Assembly: GCF_000425585.1 (NCBI RefSeq)
Contig: NZ_AUDS01000009.1
Location: forward strand, 27,708-91,707
Reading direction: 5' to 3'
From: Terrimonas ferruginea DSM 30193
GTDB taxonomy: Bacteria > Bacteroidota > Bacteroidia > Chitinophagales > Chitinophagaceae
Length of the DNA stretch: 64,000 nt
The notes beneath the pieces were generated by a model. That model did no database searches and was not told the DNA's origin. It saw only the letters and a list, made by a program, of their open reading frames with translations. Both the position numbers and the translations under genes were made by a program. Positions within the stretch are counted from its first letter, which is position 1. The number at the start of each line of letters is the position of its first letter. Shown here in pieces: positions 33,473 through 42,413 of this stretch.

Positions 33473-34795
33473 ATGAAACGAATCGCCGGATTTATAACTC
33501 TTTTGTTGCTGTCGGGACTACTGCATGCGCAGGACATTTCGAAAAAACTCAGTGAGGCTTTTGCCGTTTTTGAGGCGGATAGCCAGTTGAAACATGCCAT
33601 CAGTTCGTTGTATGTAACCGATGCGGCATCCGGCAAAGTAATATTTGCAAAAAATGAAGAAACAGGATTGGCGCCGGCTTCCACGCAAAAGATCATCACG
33701 AGTGTGACAGCCTTTGAAGTGCTGGGAGCAGATTACCGGTTTACCACGACAGTTCGTGTGGTCAACAACGAATTGGTAATTACTGCCAGCGGTGATCCGG
33801 CTTTAGGCAGTTGGAGATGGACATCGACAAAACCGGACGAATTCATCAATAGCATCGTGACATCCCTGAAGACAAATAAAATAACATCAGTAGCAAGTAT
33901 CCGTATCGAAGCACCTGGTTTCACGCGCTCCGCCATTCCGGGCGGATGGATATGGCAGGACATTGGCAATTATTACGGAGCCGGCGCACACGCCCTAAAC
34001 TGGAAAGAAAACCAATTTGATCTTCTCTTAAAATCGGGTGATAAGATTGGAGATAAAGTAGACATACTGGATGAAGGATATGCCGCGCTTTATAACAACG
34101 ATTTGAAAACAGCCGCACGCGGTACAGGCGATAATGCTTACATCTATTATGATAACCTGGTCGACGGCACCATTCCTGCCGGAGAAAAGTCATTTCGTAT
34201 TTCCGGTGCGGAAAAAGATCCGGGCGGACAGTTTATTGCCGAATTGACCAGCGCGCTTCGCAAAGCAGGTATTTCCATAGCCGGCAAATCCGGCAATGGC
34301 GACGCTGTTGCGTTGGTAGACTATACCTCCCCATCGCTGGACTCGCTGGTCTACTGGTTCAATAAAAAAAGTATCAACCTTTATGGCGAAGCGTTAATAA
34401 AGGCCATGGGTAAGGAAAAAGGAAAAGAAGCCGGTACCGATGCAGGCATCGATGTTCTCAAGGATTTCTGGAAAGAGAAAGGCCTGGACGTAACGGCGCT
34501 GAACATGAGTGATGGTTCAGGATTATCGCCGCAAAACCGGGTGACCACTCATGCGCAGGCAGATATACTGCGTTATGCACGCCAGCGTCCGTGGTTCGCG
34601 AAATTCTATGATGCCCTGCCCGATTATAACAATATGCGGATGAAAAGCGGCACCATCAACCGTGTAAAAGGTTTCTGCGGCTACCACACATCCGGCGGCA
34701 GGACCTATGTATTTTCTTTTTTGGTAAATAACTATAGTGGTGCAGCTTCTTCGCTGGTGCAGAAAATGTATAAAGTGCTTGATGTATTGAAATAA
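33473..34795 (+). CDS. dacB: D-alanyl-D-alanine carboxypeptidase/endopeptidase, PBP4 class (S13)
   Basis: 440 residues. Signal peptide of about 20 residues (ends LHAQ). Low-molecular-weight class C penicillin-binding protein: SxxK motif in PASTQKIITS (about 66-75, Ser as nucleophile), SxN-type motif in NMSDGSGLSPQN (about 344-355), and KTG-type KSGTINRVKGFCGY (about 388-401). The intervening region (about 90-300) is the extra domain typical of PBP4. It trims or cleaves peptidoglycan cross-links in the periplasm. A weak box lies near 33437. It ends 2 bases before the convergent M50 protease gene. Confidence 0.93.
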   Translation: MKRIAGFITLLLLSGLLHAQDISKKLSEAFAVFEADSQLKHAISSLYVTDAASGKVIFAKNEETGLAPASTQKIITSVTAFEVLGADYRFTTTVRVVNNELVITASGDPALGSWRWTSTKPDEFINSIVTSLKTNKITSVASIRIEAPGFTRSAIPGGWIWQDIGNYYGAGAHALNWKENQFDLLLKSGDKIGDKVDILDEGYAALYNNDLKTAARGTGDNAYIYYDNLVDGTIPAGEKSFRISGAEKDPGGQFIAELTSALRKAGISIAGKSGNGDAVALVDYTSPSLDSLVYWFNKKSINLYGEALIKAMGKEKGKEAGTDAGIDVLKDFWKEKGLDVTALNMSDGSGLSPQNRVTTHAQADILRYARQRPWFAKFYDALPDYNNMRMKSGTINRVKGFCGYHTSGGRTYVFSFLVNNYSGAASSLVQKMYKVLDVLK

Positions 34796-34797
34796 GA

Positions 34798-35811
34798 TCA
34801 GCGGAAACGTTCGAAGAAGCGAAGGTCCAGTTCAAGCAGCCACGGTGCGGCGAAAGCGCCGATCCAGATCAGGAGCAATAGTATTTTTCCGGGAAGAGAA
34901 ACATCCTGTATCAGGTTGCGTTGCAGGGAGCCTTGTACCTGCAACATCATTTTGTCTTCGCGGTCGCTGTAGGAATAGGGAGGTCCCGGTTGCAGATCGC
35001 GGAAGGCAGGTTGTGTTTCGATGAGTACGTCGCGTATTTTCCAATAATCCTCATCCGGCATCTCCTCGTAGGAGGTATCGAGGTTGATGCCCGCTGCTTC
35101 CAGCTTTTTTTCGACTGCCGTGTACCGCGCATCGGTGCGTAAACGCAGCAGCAGCATTACGGGGAAAGCAATCAATGCGAGGTAAAAAGCATTCCCGGAG
35201 CGGCTGTACATATGCCAGGCAAACCACGCCATTGCCGCCACAGAAACGAAAATAAAAATGCGGCTCACCAGGCTTTCTTCGTCTAAAAAAACACGGTTCA
35301 GCAATTGTCCACCATCGAGGGGATAGATCGGCAGCAGGTTGAGGAGGTTCAGTAATATCAGCAACAGGCTGGTCGTGTACAGGGATATATCGCCCCAATA
35401 TATGCCACCGAGGTGCCGGTCGAGGAAATACAAGCCGATGCCGAGGAATACGCCAGGCAAGGGACCCGCCAATAGAATAATAGCTGATTGCCGTTGCGAT
35501 ACTTCGCGTTTGGTCCCCGACACATAAGCCCCCAATAAGGGAATGAAAAAAATGCCGAGATCATTGTACCGGAAATATTTCATGGCCAGAAAATGTCCCA
35601 GTTCATGAAACATCACGATACCCGTGATCAGCAGCAGCATTTCATAACTCGGAAAAATATAATAACCCAGCAGGAGATAGAGGGCAAGACTCGTGAGAGA
35701 GCGGAGCCATACGTTGTCAGAAGCCGGCGCAGTCTGGTATTTCGGTGGATAGTCAATGGTTTGAGCACCGGATTCTTCTGGCCGCTCATCCGGTACCTGG
35801 ATATCTTGCAT
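34798..35811 (-). CDS. Site-2 protease family (M50) membrane metalloprotease
   Basis: 337 residues, about five to six membrane helices. The zinc motif HELGH lies at 69-73 in a membrane segment (IVMFHELGHFLAMKYF), and the third ligand site NLLPIYPLDGGQLL follows near residue 165. After the catalytic core there is a soluble stretch (about 225-300) and a final C-terminal helix (LLLLIWIGAFAAPWLLEL). Site-2 proteases cleave within membranes, often to free regulators; the substrate here is unknown. The start codon is followed upstream by the heptamer-array end and TAACTTAG box. Confidence 0.88.
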   Translation of the reverse strand: MQDIQVPDERPEESGAQTIDYPPKYQTAPASDNVWLRSLTSLALYLLLGYYIFPSYEMLLLITGIVMFHELGHFLAMKYFRYNDLGIFFIPLLGAYVSGTKREVSQRQSAIILLAGPLPGVFLGIGLYFLDRHLGGIYWGDISLYTTSLLLILLNLLNLLPIYPLDGGQLLNRVFLDEESLVSRIFIFVSVAAMAWFAWHMYSRSGNAFYLALIAFPVMLLLRLRTDARYTAVEKKLEAAGINLDTSYEEMPDEDYWKIRDVLIETQPAFRDLQPGPPYSYSDREDKMMLQVQGSLQRNLIQDVSLPGKILLLLIWIGAFAAPWLLELDLRFFERFR

Positions 35812-35815
35812 GCGT

Positions 35816-35969
35816 CTAAGTTACGTTGTAAGTGTTAAGTTTTAAGTATTAAGTAATAAGTATTGAGATCTTTGAGCAAATTCAATCATTCACGATTGAC
35901 GATTCACGATTGACGATTCACGATTGACGATTCACGATTGACGATTCACCATTCACCATTCACCACTCA
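35816..35969. repeat. Composite heptamer repeat element R7
   Basis: TAAGTAN-type units (35816-35860) near the M50 start, a connecting stretch, then about twelve TTSACNA units such as TTCACGA and TTGACGA (35887-35966). On the minus strand its right end gives TGAGTGG, whose TGA is the stop codon of the thioesterase gene. Confidence 0.9.
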
Positions 35970-36377
35970 CGAAAAATGCGGTTCCAGTTTCGCGTGAAGC
36001 TCCGGCGGCATCACCGTTCTGCGCATCGTACTTTTTTCCATAAAATACAACGTTACCATACCGGTTGCCAGCAGCTCGCCTTGTTCATTGGCAATTTCCT
36101 GTTCAAACACGATGCGGTGCCCGGCAGGTAATTCGCGGAGGATCACTCTTACCGTCAGCAGATCATCATACAAGGCCGGGCGCAGATAACGGCACTGCAC
36201 TTCTATCACGGGCATGATCACGCCTATTTTTTCCATATCGGCATACGTAAAACCGAGATGACGGATGGATTCGGCGCGTGCAACTTCGAAATATTGAAAG
36301 TAATGCCCATGATAAACGACACCCATCTGGTCTGTTTCTGCATAGCGTACGCGAAGGGTAGTTTCTGTGATATACAT
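35967..36377 (-). CDS. Acyl-CoA thioesterase, 4HBT/YbgC type
   Basis: 136 residues, one hotdog domain. The YbgC active-site motif is RYAETDQMGVVYHGHYFQYFEVAR with the catalytic Asp16, then a helix including RAESIRHLGFTYADMEK. The strand DDLLTVRVILRELPAGHRIVFEQEI and LLATGMVTLYFM complete the fold. Hydrolyses short- to medium-chain acyl-CoA; in Tol-Pal operons YbgC has this role, but no tol genes are adjacent. The stop codon is supplied by repeat element R7. Confidence 0.9.
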   Translation of the reverse strand: MYITETTLRVRYAETDQMGVVYHGHYFQYFEVARAESIRHLGFTYADMEKIGVIMPVIEVQCRYLRPALYDDLLTVRVILRELPAGHRIVFEQEIANEQGELLATGMVTLYFMEKSTMRRTVMPPELHAKLEPHFS

Positions 36378-36389
36378 AATTGAACGGCT

Positions 36390-36421
36390 AAAAAAAAGCT
36401 GCAGCCCGCAAGCTGCAGCTT
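36390..36421 (-). terminator. Intrinsic terminator after the doxX gene
   Basis: On the minus strand, AAGCTGCAG pairs with CTGCAGCTT (plus coordinates 36396-36404 and 36413-36421) and is followed by a run of T. Confidence 0.85.
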
Positions 36422-36443
36422 CCTGTTTGATAAAACAATTTCC

Positions 36444-36854
36444 TTATTTGCCGAGCAGACGGTCGACACTGATTTTGCCGGGGCCCACAAACAACAACAC
36501 GACAAAGATCGTCAGGTAAAGGCCTGCCAGTTCGCCTTCACCGATGCGGGCGTGGTGCATCATGAAAAAGGCTACAGACATGGCAATGATCAGCGGAATG
36601 GTAGCCAGTCGCGTCAATAATCCGACCGCAATAAAGATGGCGCAGAAAAATTCCGCAAAGATGGTCAGTGAAAGCGACATGGATTGACCTATTCCGAATG
36701 GATCGGCAAAACCCTTGGCGAGGATTTGCTTGAATCCGGTAAGCTTGCCATATCCGTGGTTAACTGCCATCGAAATACCGGCAAATAAACGAAGCAGGAG
36801 GATGGCAAAATTGAATGCATTATCCGAATAACGGGTGCTGAACAGTTTCTTCAT
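36444..36854 (-). CDS. DoxX-family membrane protein
   Basis: 136 residues from MKKLFSTRYSDNAFNFAILLLRLF, four hydrophobic helices (about 12-32, 55-75, 80-100, 108-130). Conserved DoxX features: LRLFAGISMAVNHGYGKL and FAEFFCAIFIAVGLLTRLATIPLI, AFFMMHHARIG. Small inner-membrane proteins of this family are linked to redox or sulfur metabolism, with no defined activity. A start at 36950 would add an unrelated basic peptide and is rejected. Single-gene unit with its own terminator at 36390-36421. Confidence 0.85.
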   Translation of the reverse strand: MKKLFSTRYSDNAFNFAILLLRLFAGISMAVNHGYGKLTGFKQILAKGFADPFGIGQSMSLSLTIFAEFFCAIFIAVGLLTRLATIPLIIAMSVAFFMMHHARIGEGELAGLYLTIFVVLLFVGPGKISVDRLLGK

Positions 36855-37035
36855 TGGTCTTGATTTTGTATGCAATATTAATAAATATCGTTTTCTGTAA
36901 CACCTGCGGACGCAAAATGTTAAACAATCCATATATCTGGACTTATCCACACCTGTTTGGAACGTTCTTTGGTCATGGCTGAAATAATTTGAATATTCGC
37001 GACGTTATCCTACACGGTTTAAACGGACACTCCGC

Positions 37036-40000
37036 ATGAAGCAACAACTTTTATTGGTACTCGCCACTGGTGGCAGTATCGCTGGAATGGCGCAACAAAC
37101 GCGCTATTATAATGACCCGCAGGAAAAATTCAAAGAAGCGAAGGAGTATTTTCAGAAAGAACAATACAGTCTGGCTTATCCGCTGCTGAAGGAACTGCAC
37201 GCCGGTTCACGGGAAACCGACCGCGTTAATTATCCCGTAACAACCCAGGAACTCAATTATTACACCATCGTGTGTGGGCTCAAACAGAACGAAGAGGTGG
37301 CCGAAACCAAGGCCATCGACTACATCGATCTGGAGCGCAATAACGCACGGGTGCAGATGATGAGCTATCATCTCGGAGAATACTATTTCCGGGTTCGCAA
37401 ATACCCTGAATCCGTCCGCTACTACGAACAGGCCAATATTGCCAACCTCAGCAATGCCGAAATAGCCCGGATGAAATTCAACCAGGGTTACGCTTATTTC
37501 ACCCTTCAGCAATTTGCCAAGGCCAAGCCGCTCTTCAATACTGTGCGCAGTATGAAGGATAATGAGCATTACCTTGATGCCAATTACTATTACGGCGTGC
37601 TCGCCTTCCGCGACGCACAATACGAAGAAGCGCTCGGCAGCTTCCGTATCGTGGAAAATGAAAAAGAATATGCGACCGTAGTGCCTTATTACATCGCACA
37701 GATCTATTATATCCAGGGAAAAAAGGACGAAGCCCTCGCATACGCCGAAAACAAACTCAAAACAGGTTCTTCCCAGTATTATGACCTGGAGTTGAAACAA
37801 ATGATCGGCCATGCCTACTTCGAGCGGAAAGAATACGCCAAAGCGCTTCCCTTCCTCGAAGATTATGTGGCCCGCTCCGAGAAAGTAAAACGCGAAGACC
37901 TGTATGAGTTGTCGTATTGCTATTACCAGACCGGCAACCTCAACAAGGCAATCGAAGGCTTCAAACAACTCAGCGGCAAAGAAGATGCCCTCAGCCAGCA
38001 CGCCATGTACCTCCTCGGCGATGCCTACCTCAAAACCGGACAAAAGACCAATGCGCGTAACGCCTTTCTTTTTTGCGCCTCCAACAGCAGCAATGCCGAG
38101 CAGAAAGAAATTTCCCGTTACCAGTATGCCAAGCTTTCTTATGAGCTCGGCTACCAGGACGAAGCACTGAACGGCCTCCGTTCCTTCCTCACCGACTATC
38201 CCAATTCAACTTATACCGCCGAAGCACGCGAACTGCTGGTAGCCGTTTTGGCCAATACCAACAACTACCGTGACGCACTTACTTTACTCGAAGGTGTAAA
38301 AAATCCTTCGGAAAATGCCAAACGTCTTTATCCGCGCATTCTTTACGGGCGTTCGACAGAACTGATCAACGACGGCCGCCTGGCAGAAGCAAACACGTTG
38401 CTGGATCGGGCTTTGAAAGATCCGAATGCAGGCGGTGTATTGCCGCTCGTGAATTTCTGGAAAGGCGAACTGGCTTATCGTACCAACAAAGTGGATGATG
38501 CCATTAAGTTTTACCACGCCTACCTCGATGGCGGCGCTCCTGCAAGCGGAGAAGCCAGCGCGGTCAATGCGCGTTATAACCTTGGTTACTGTTATCTCCG
38601 CAAAGAGAACTATCCCGTAGCGCTTACGTTTTTTGAACCTATCGGTAAAAATGCTTCGCTGAAATCAGACGAACTCACGCAGGACGCGTATCTCCGCACC
38701 GCAGACTGTTATTTCATGGAAAAAAATTATGCACGCGCCAAAAGCATGTATGATAATGTAGTGAAATACTCCTGGCCGTCGGAAGATTATGCCACTTTCC
38801 AGAACGCGATGATTGCGGGTATCAAGAGTCCGAAAGATAAGATCTCGCTGATGTCGACCATGACGCGTAAATTCCCGCAGTCTTCACTGGTGACAGATGC
38901 CAATATGGAGATCGCCAATTCTTATATCAGTGATGAACGTTTCAACGAAGCGATCCCTTTCCTGAAAAATGTGATCGGCGGTTCGGGCAATGCGAGCCTG
39001 AAACCGCAGGCCTACCTGAAACTCGGTCTGGCTTATTATAATATGAATAATAACACGGAGGCGTTGAAGCAATACCAGACGCTGGTGTCGCAATATCCCA
39101 ATTCTCCGGAAGCAGAAGATGCGCTGAATAATATCCGCACTGTTTATCTCGACGATAACAAAACCGATGAATACGCCGCCTACATGCGTCAGGCGGGCAA
39201 ACCCCTTAGCGTAAGCGCGGAAGATTCATTGAGCTATTCCGTTGCGGAAAGCCATTACCAGGCTAACAATATCAACGCTGCGCTAACAGCTTATAACAAT
39301 TACCTGCAGAAATTCCCTACCGGTGTGTATGCCGTCGACGCGCAATTCAATCGTGCAGAGATCTACAACGACAAAAAGGATTGGAACAATGCGCTGAAAA
39401 GTTATGAGTTTGTGGCAGGCAAAGCACCCAACGTATATGCCGAGCGCGCTATACTGGAAGCGGCGCGTATCAATTTCTTTGAGAAAAAAGATTATGCAAA
39501 AGCAGAACTGTATTATGGTCAGCTGAACCAGGAAGCCTCCAGCCAGGAAAATAAACTGGAAGCCATGCGCGGTTTGCTGAGAAGCCAGTACCAACAGGAG
39601 AAATGGACTGAAGCTGTCGGGAATGCAAAAGAACTGGCGATTGCGAAAGGCAGCAGCTCAGATGACAAGGCACTTGCCAACATGGCCATTGCCAAATCTT
39701 ACGAAGTAGAGCGCAAATATGACCTGGCTATTGGTACTTTCCGCACCGTGGTGAGCCAGAACAAAGCGGCCCTCGCAGCGGAAGCACGTTATGAAATAGC
39801 AAACTGTCTGCTGGCACAGGGCAAACTGGCCGAAGCAGAGAAAGCTGCTTTCGAAACCGTCAATAAATCCGGTTCTTACGATTTCTGGGTTGTGAAATCC
39901 TACATCCTGCTTGGTGATATTTATTTCCGTCAGAAAGATTATTTCAATGCCAAGGCCACTTTCCAGAGCATCGTAGACAATGCCGCCAATCCTGATCTGA

Positions 40001-40071
40001 AGAGCGAAGCGCAAGCCAAACTCGACCTGGTAACCGAGGAGGAAAAAAAGGATAGCAAAATCGGTAAATAA
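37036..40071 (+). CDS. Large exported tetratricopeptide-repeat protein
   Basis: 1,011 residues. Probable signal peptide of about 20 residues (GGSIAGMAQQ). The rest is a nearly continuous array of TPR-like helical repeats; visible units include YYEQANIANLSNAEIARMKFNQGYAYFTLQQFAKAKPLF, YQTGNLNKAIEGFKQL and YYNMNNNTEALKQYQTLVSQYP (each a separate repeat). No catalytic motif seen. Likely a scaffold in the periplasm or outer membrane. It forms an operon with an outer-membrane barrel gene (34-base gap) and then a HU-CCDC81 membrane protein; this gene order suggests one envelope assembly of unknown function. Confidence 0.85.
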   Translation: MKQQLLLVLATGGSIAGMAQQTRYYNDPQEKFKEAKEYFQKEQYSLAYPLLKELHAGSRETDRVNYPVTTQELNYYTIVCGLKQNEEVAETKAIDYIDLERNNARVQMMSYHLGEYYFRVRKYPESVRYYEQANIANLSNAEIARMKFNQGYAYFTLQQFAKAKPLFNTVRSMKDNEHYLDANYYYGVLAFRDAQYEEALGSFRIVENEKEYATVVPYYIAQIYYIQGKKDEALAYAENKLKTGSSQYYDLELKQMIGHAYFERKEYAKALPFLEDYVARSEKVKREDLYELSYCYYQTGNLNKAIEGFKQLSGKEDALSQHAMYLLGDAYLKTGQKTNARNAFLFCASNSSNAEQKEISRYQYAKLSYELGYQDEALNGLRSFLTDYPNSTYTAEARELLVAVLANTNNYRDALTLLEGVKNPSENAKRLYPRILYGRSTELINDGRLAEANTLLDRALKDPNAGGVLPLVNFWKGELAYRTNKVDDAIKFYHAYLDGGAPASGEASAVNARYNLGYCYLRKENYPVALTFFEPIGKNASLKSDELTQDAYLRTADCYFMEKNYARAKSMYDNVVKYSWPSEDYATFQNAMIAGIKSPKDKISLMSTMTRKFPQSSLVTDANMEIANSYISDERFNEAIPFLKNVIGGSGNASLKPQAYLKLGLAYYNMNNNTEALKQYQTLVSQYPNSPEAEDALNNIRTVYLDDNKTDEYAAYMRQAGKPLSVSAEDSLSYSVAESHYQANNINAALTAYNNYLQKFPTGVYAVDAQFNRAEIYNDKKDWNNALKSYEFVAGKAPNVYAERAILEAARINFFEKKDYAKAELYYGQLNQEASSQENKLEAMRGLLRSQYQQEKWTEAVGNAKELAIAKGSSSDDKALANMAIAKSYEVERKYDLAIGTFRTVVSQNKAALAAEARYEIANCLLAQGKLAEAEKAAFETVNKSGSYDFWVVKSYILLGDIYFRQKDYFNAKATFQSIVDNAANPDLKSEAQAKLDLVTEEEKKDSKIGK

Positions 40072-40105
40072 TAATTTCCTCTTCGCCTAATAATAAACTC
40101 GAAAG

Positions 40106-41749
40106 ATGAAAAGAATAGTTTGTCTCGTGGTAATCGGCACGCTGCTCGCCTTCACCGCCTCTGCGCAGGATACCACCCGCAAAAGATCTGTTGATATTAC
40201 GTCTTCCTTTAAACCGATCTTACGCGATGCGGCCAAGATCAATTTCAATGCAAGTCCGCCCGCCGCTGATACCAGCAAGCCACGGCTGCAATACAGCGTG
40301 CCCAATCAACACCTGTTATTTCCCTATCAACCCGGATCATTAAAGCCGCTGGCTTTGCAAACGGATACCGTAGGTAAATGGGACAACAGCAACTATGTGA
40401 AAGCCGGTTTCGGTAGCCTGAAAACGCCGTTTGTGCAGGCTGGTTTTTCGTTTGGTGACGGACAGACCGCGGGTGTTGATATCTATGCCAAACACGTATC
40501 CTCACAAGGCAAACGCGAGTACCAGGATTTTTCCAACACACAAGCCAGCATCAAAGGTTTTTATAAAACGGCAGGGGGACTGGAATGGAATGCAGGTCTT
40601 GGTATGAAAGCGGAACGTACTTACAAATACGGTTACGAACCCGAAACATTATCATTCGACAAAGATTCGATCCGTCAGCGCTTTCAGACCATATCCGGAC
40701 GTTTTGCCATGCGCAACATCCGCAAAACCGAATACGAATTGAGTTATGCTCCGGAGTTGCGGATCGATGTGTTTGGCGATCACCTGAAAAACAACGAGAG
40801 CAATACTGTATTGACATTGCCGTTGGAAAAAGCTATTGGCAAAGATTTTACTGCCGGTATTAAAGTGGGATTTGATCTGACACGACTTTCTCCCGATGAA
40901 AAAAATGCGGTCAACAACACCGTATGGTATGTAGCACCGGGTGTGCAATACAAAAGTGCGCAATTCAATATCCAGGCGGGCATTCGTCCGAGCTGGGACA
41001 ACGGCGAGTTCAAAATGTTTCCGAATGTGCTGGCCGAAGCCGGTACACGCGATCAGCGTCTCGTAGTGCAGGCCGGCTGGACGGGTTATGTGCGCAAAAC
41101 CACCTATCAATACCTTGCTTCGCAAAATCCCTGGCTGTGGGCGCCTGAACGTTTGAACAACACCTGGGTACAGGAAATCTATGGTGGTATTAAAGGGGCG
41201 CTCGGCGATCACTTCACCTACAATGCACGATTTGGTGTAACGGCACTCAACAACCAGCCATTGTTCATCAATGACACCAGCGCTGCGGGCGATGGCAAAT
41301 CGTTTGCCGTGGTATATGAAGATAAAATGAGCATCATCACCATGGGTGGTGAAGTTGGCTACAATGTGCAGGAAAAATTCTCCGTAACAGCGGGTATCAA
41401 ACTGAATCAATTCAGCGGCCTGCGCGAATCAAATGCGAAGGCATGGGGTCTGCTGCCGATGGAATTCAATGCGGCCCTGCGATTGCTGATCATGAAAGAC
41501 CTCTGGTTCAAAACGGATATTTTTGCCTGGGATGGTCCGCATTACTTGAAGAAGGATGCAACGGTAGGCAAGCTTAGCGGCGCATTCGACCTCAATGCAG
41601 GACTTGAATTCAAGATCACGCGTAATCTTAATCTGTGGGCACAATTCAATAATATCACCAACAAAGAATACCAGCGCTGGAACCAGTATCCGGTATATGG
41701 CTTCAACTTTGTGGGCGGTATCGTATATTCGTTCGCACAAAAGAACTGA
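40106..41749 (+). CDS. Outer-membrane beta-barrel protein (TonB-receptor-like barrel, no plug recognised)
   Basis: 547 residues. Signal peptide of about 20 residues (TASAQ). The mature protein starts with a polar segment then many amphipathic strands, e.g. YVKAGFGSLKTPFVQAGFSF, FTYNARFGVTAL and the C-terminal strand GFNFVGGIVYSFAQKN, which ends in an aromatic-rich beta signal. About 16 strands are plausible. No plug domain or TonB box is evident; it is too short for a classical TonB-dependent receptor. Encoded between the TPR protein and the HU-CCDC81 protein, which begins 1 base after its stop. Confidence 0.82.
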   Translation: MKRIVCLVVIGTLLAFTASAQDTTRKRSVDITSSFKPILRDAAKINFNASPPAADTSKPRLQYSVPNQHLLFPYQPGSLKPLALQTDTVGKWDNSNYVKAGFGSLKTPFVQAGFSFGDGQTAGVDIYAKHVSSQGKREYQDFSNTQASIKGFYKTAGGLEWNAGLGMKAERTYKYGYEPETLSFDKDSIRQRFQTISGRFAMRNIRKTEYELSYAPELRIDVFGDHLKNNESNTVLTLPLEKAIGKDFTAGIKVGFDLTRLSPDEKNAVNNTVWYVAPGVQYKSAQFNIQAGIRPSWDNGEFKMFPNVLAEAGTRDQRLVVQAGWTGYVRKTTYQYLASQNPWLWAPERLNNTWVQEIYGGIKGALGDHFTYNARFGVTALNNQPLFINDTSAAGDGKSFAVVYEDKMSIITMGGEVGYNVQEKFSVTAGIKLNQFSGLRESNAKAWGLLPMEFNAALRLLIMKDLWFKTDIFAWDGPHYLKKDATVGKLSGAFDLNAGLEFKITRNLNLWAQFNNITNKEYQRWNQYPVYGFNFVGGIVYSFAQKN

Positions 41750-41750
41750 T

Positions 41751-42413
41751 ATGTACAAGGCATTGTATGCGTATCTCGTCCGTTATGGACGCCTGACGAT
41801 TCCGGGAGTAGGGATATTAGTGGTAGAGCGGCAGGCTGCTGTCATGGACTTTACGACGCGTACAGCCGAACCGGCGTCTTACCGTATTGCTTTGCAGCAT
41901 AGCGGTGAAACCGGCTCCGAAACCGCCAGCCATCGCTTATTCGGCTGGTTGGCCGGCGCGCTGAATATTCACCAGCGCGAAGCGGTTATCCGTTTCAACG
42001 ATTTTGTATTTGACCTGAAAAAGAAACTGCGCGACGGCGCGAAAATCCGCTGGGCCGACGTGGGCACTTTGAGCACGGGACTGGCCGGCGAAATACGTTT
42101 TGAATCTGCGGTGCGCGCATTCCAACCTGAAACGGCCGTACCGGCCGAACGCATCATCCGCGAACAATCCGAACATACCGTGCGCGTGGGAGAGGAGGAG
42201 AAAACTTCCACCGAAATGAAGGAGCTGCTGGCGCCCGCGATCGTACAACGCAGTCCCTGGCTGCTGATCGCAGGTATTCTGCTGCTGCTTACCTTATTGT
42301 TTACCGGCTGGCATTTGTCGCAACACGGACTAACCCCCTCTGCGGTGGGAGACCAATCTGCGGCGCCATTAAAAATAACTCCCGTTACTTACGAGGCAAT
42401 TCCTGCTCGGTAA
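41751..42413 (+). CDS. HU-CCDC81 domain membrane protein
   Basis: 220 residues from MYKALYAYLVRYGRLTIPGVGILVVE. The first 130 or so residues match the prokaryotic CCDC81-like HU domains (IPGVGILVVERQAAV... and FNDFVFDLKKKLRDGAKIRWADVGTL). One membrane segment lies at about 168-188 (WLLIAGILLLLTLLFTGWHL), then a short tail. Related proteins in Bacteroidota often carry a C-terminal SPOR domain binding peptidoglycan; none is present here. Probably an inner-membrane component with a cytoplasmic HU-like part, linked to the upstream TPR and barrel proteins. Its 3' end overlaps the convergent antiporter gene by 29 bases. Confidence 0.8.
   Translation: MYKALYAYLVRYGRLTIPGVGILVVERQAAVMDFTTRTAEPASYRIALQHSGETGSETASHRLFGWLAGALNIHQREAVIRFNDFVFDLKKKLRDGAKIRWADVGTLSTGLAGEIRFESAVRAFQPETAVPAERIIREQSEHTVRVGEEEKTSTEMKELLAPAIVQRSPWLLIAGILLLLTLLFTGWHLSQHGLTPSAVGDQSAAPLKITPVTYEAIPAR

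Noticed and set aside
42385-42413. Overlap of the HU-CCDC81 and antiporter genes as a sign of frameshift
   Set aside because: Both frames end with intact, plausible C-termini; short convergent overlaps also occur at 3967-3981 and 24413-24432.
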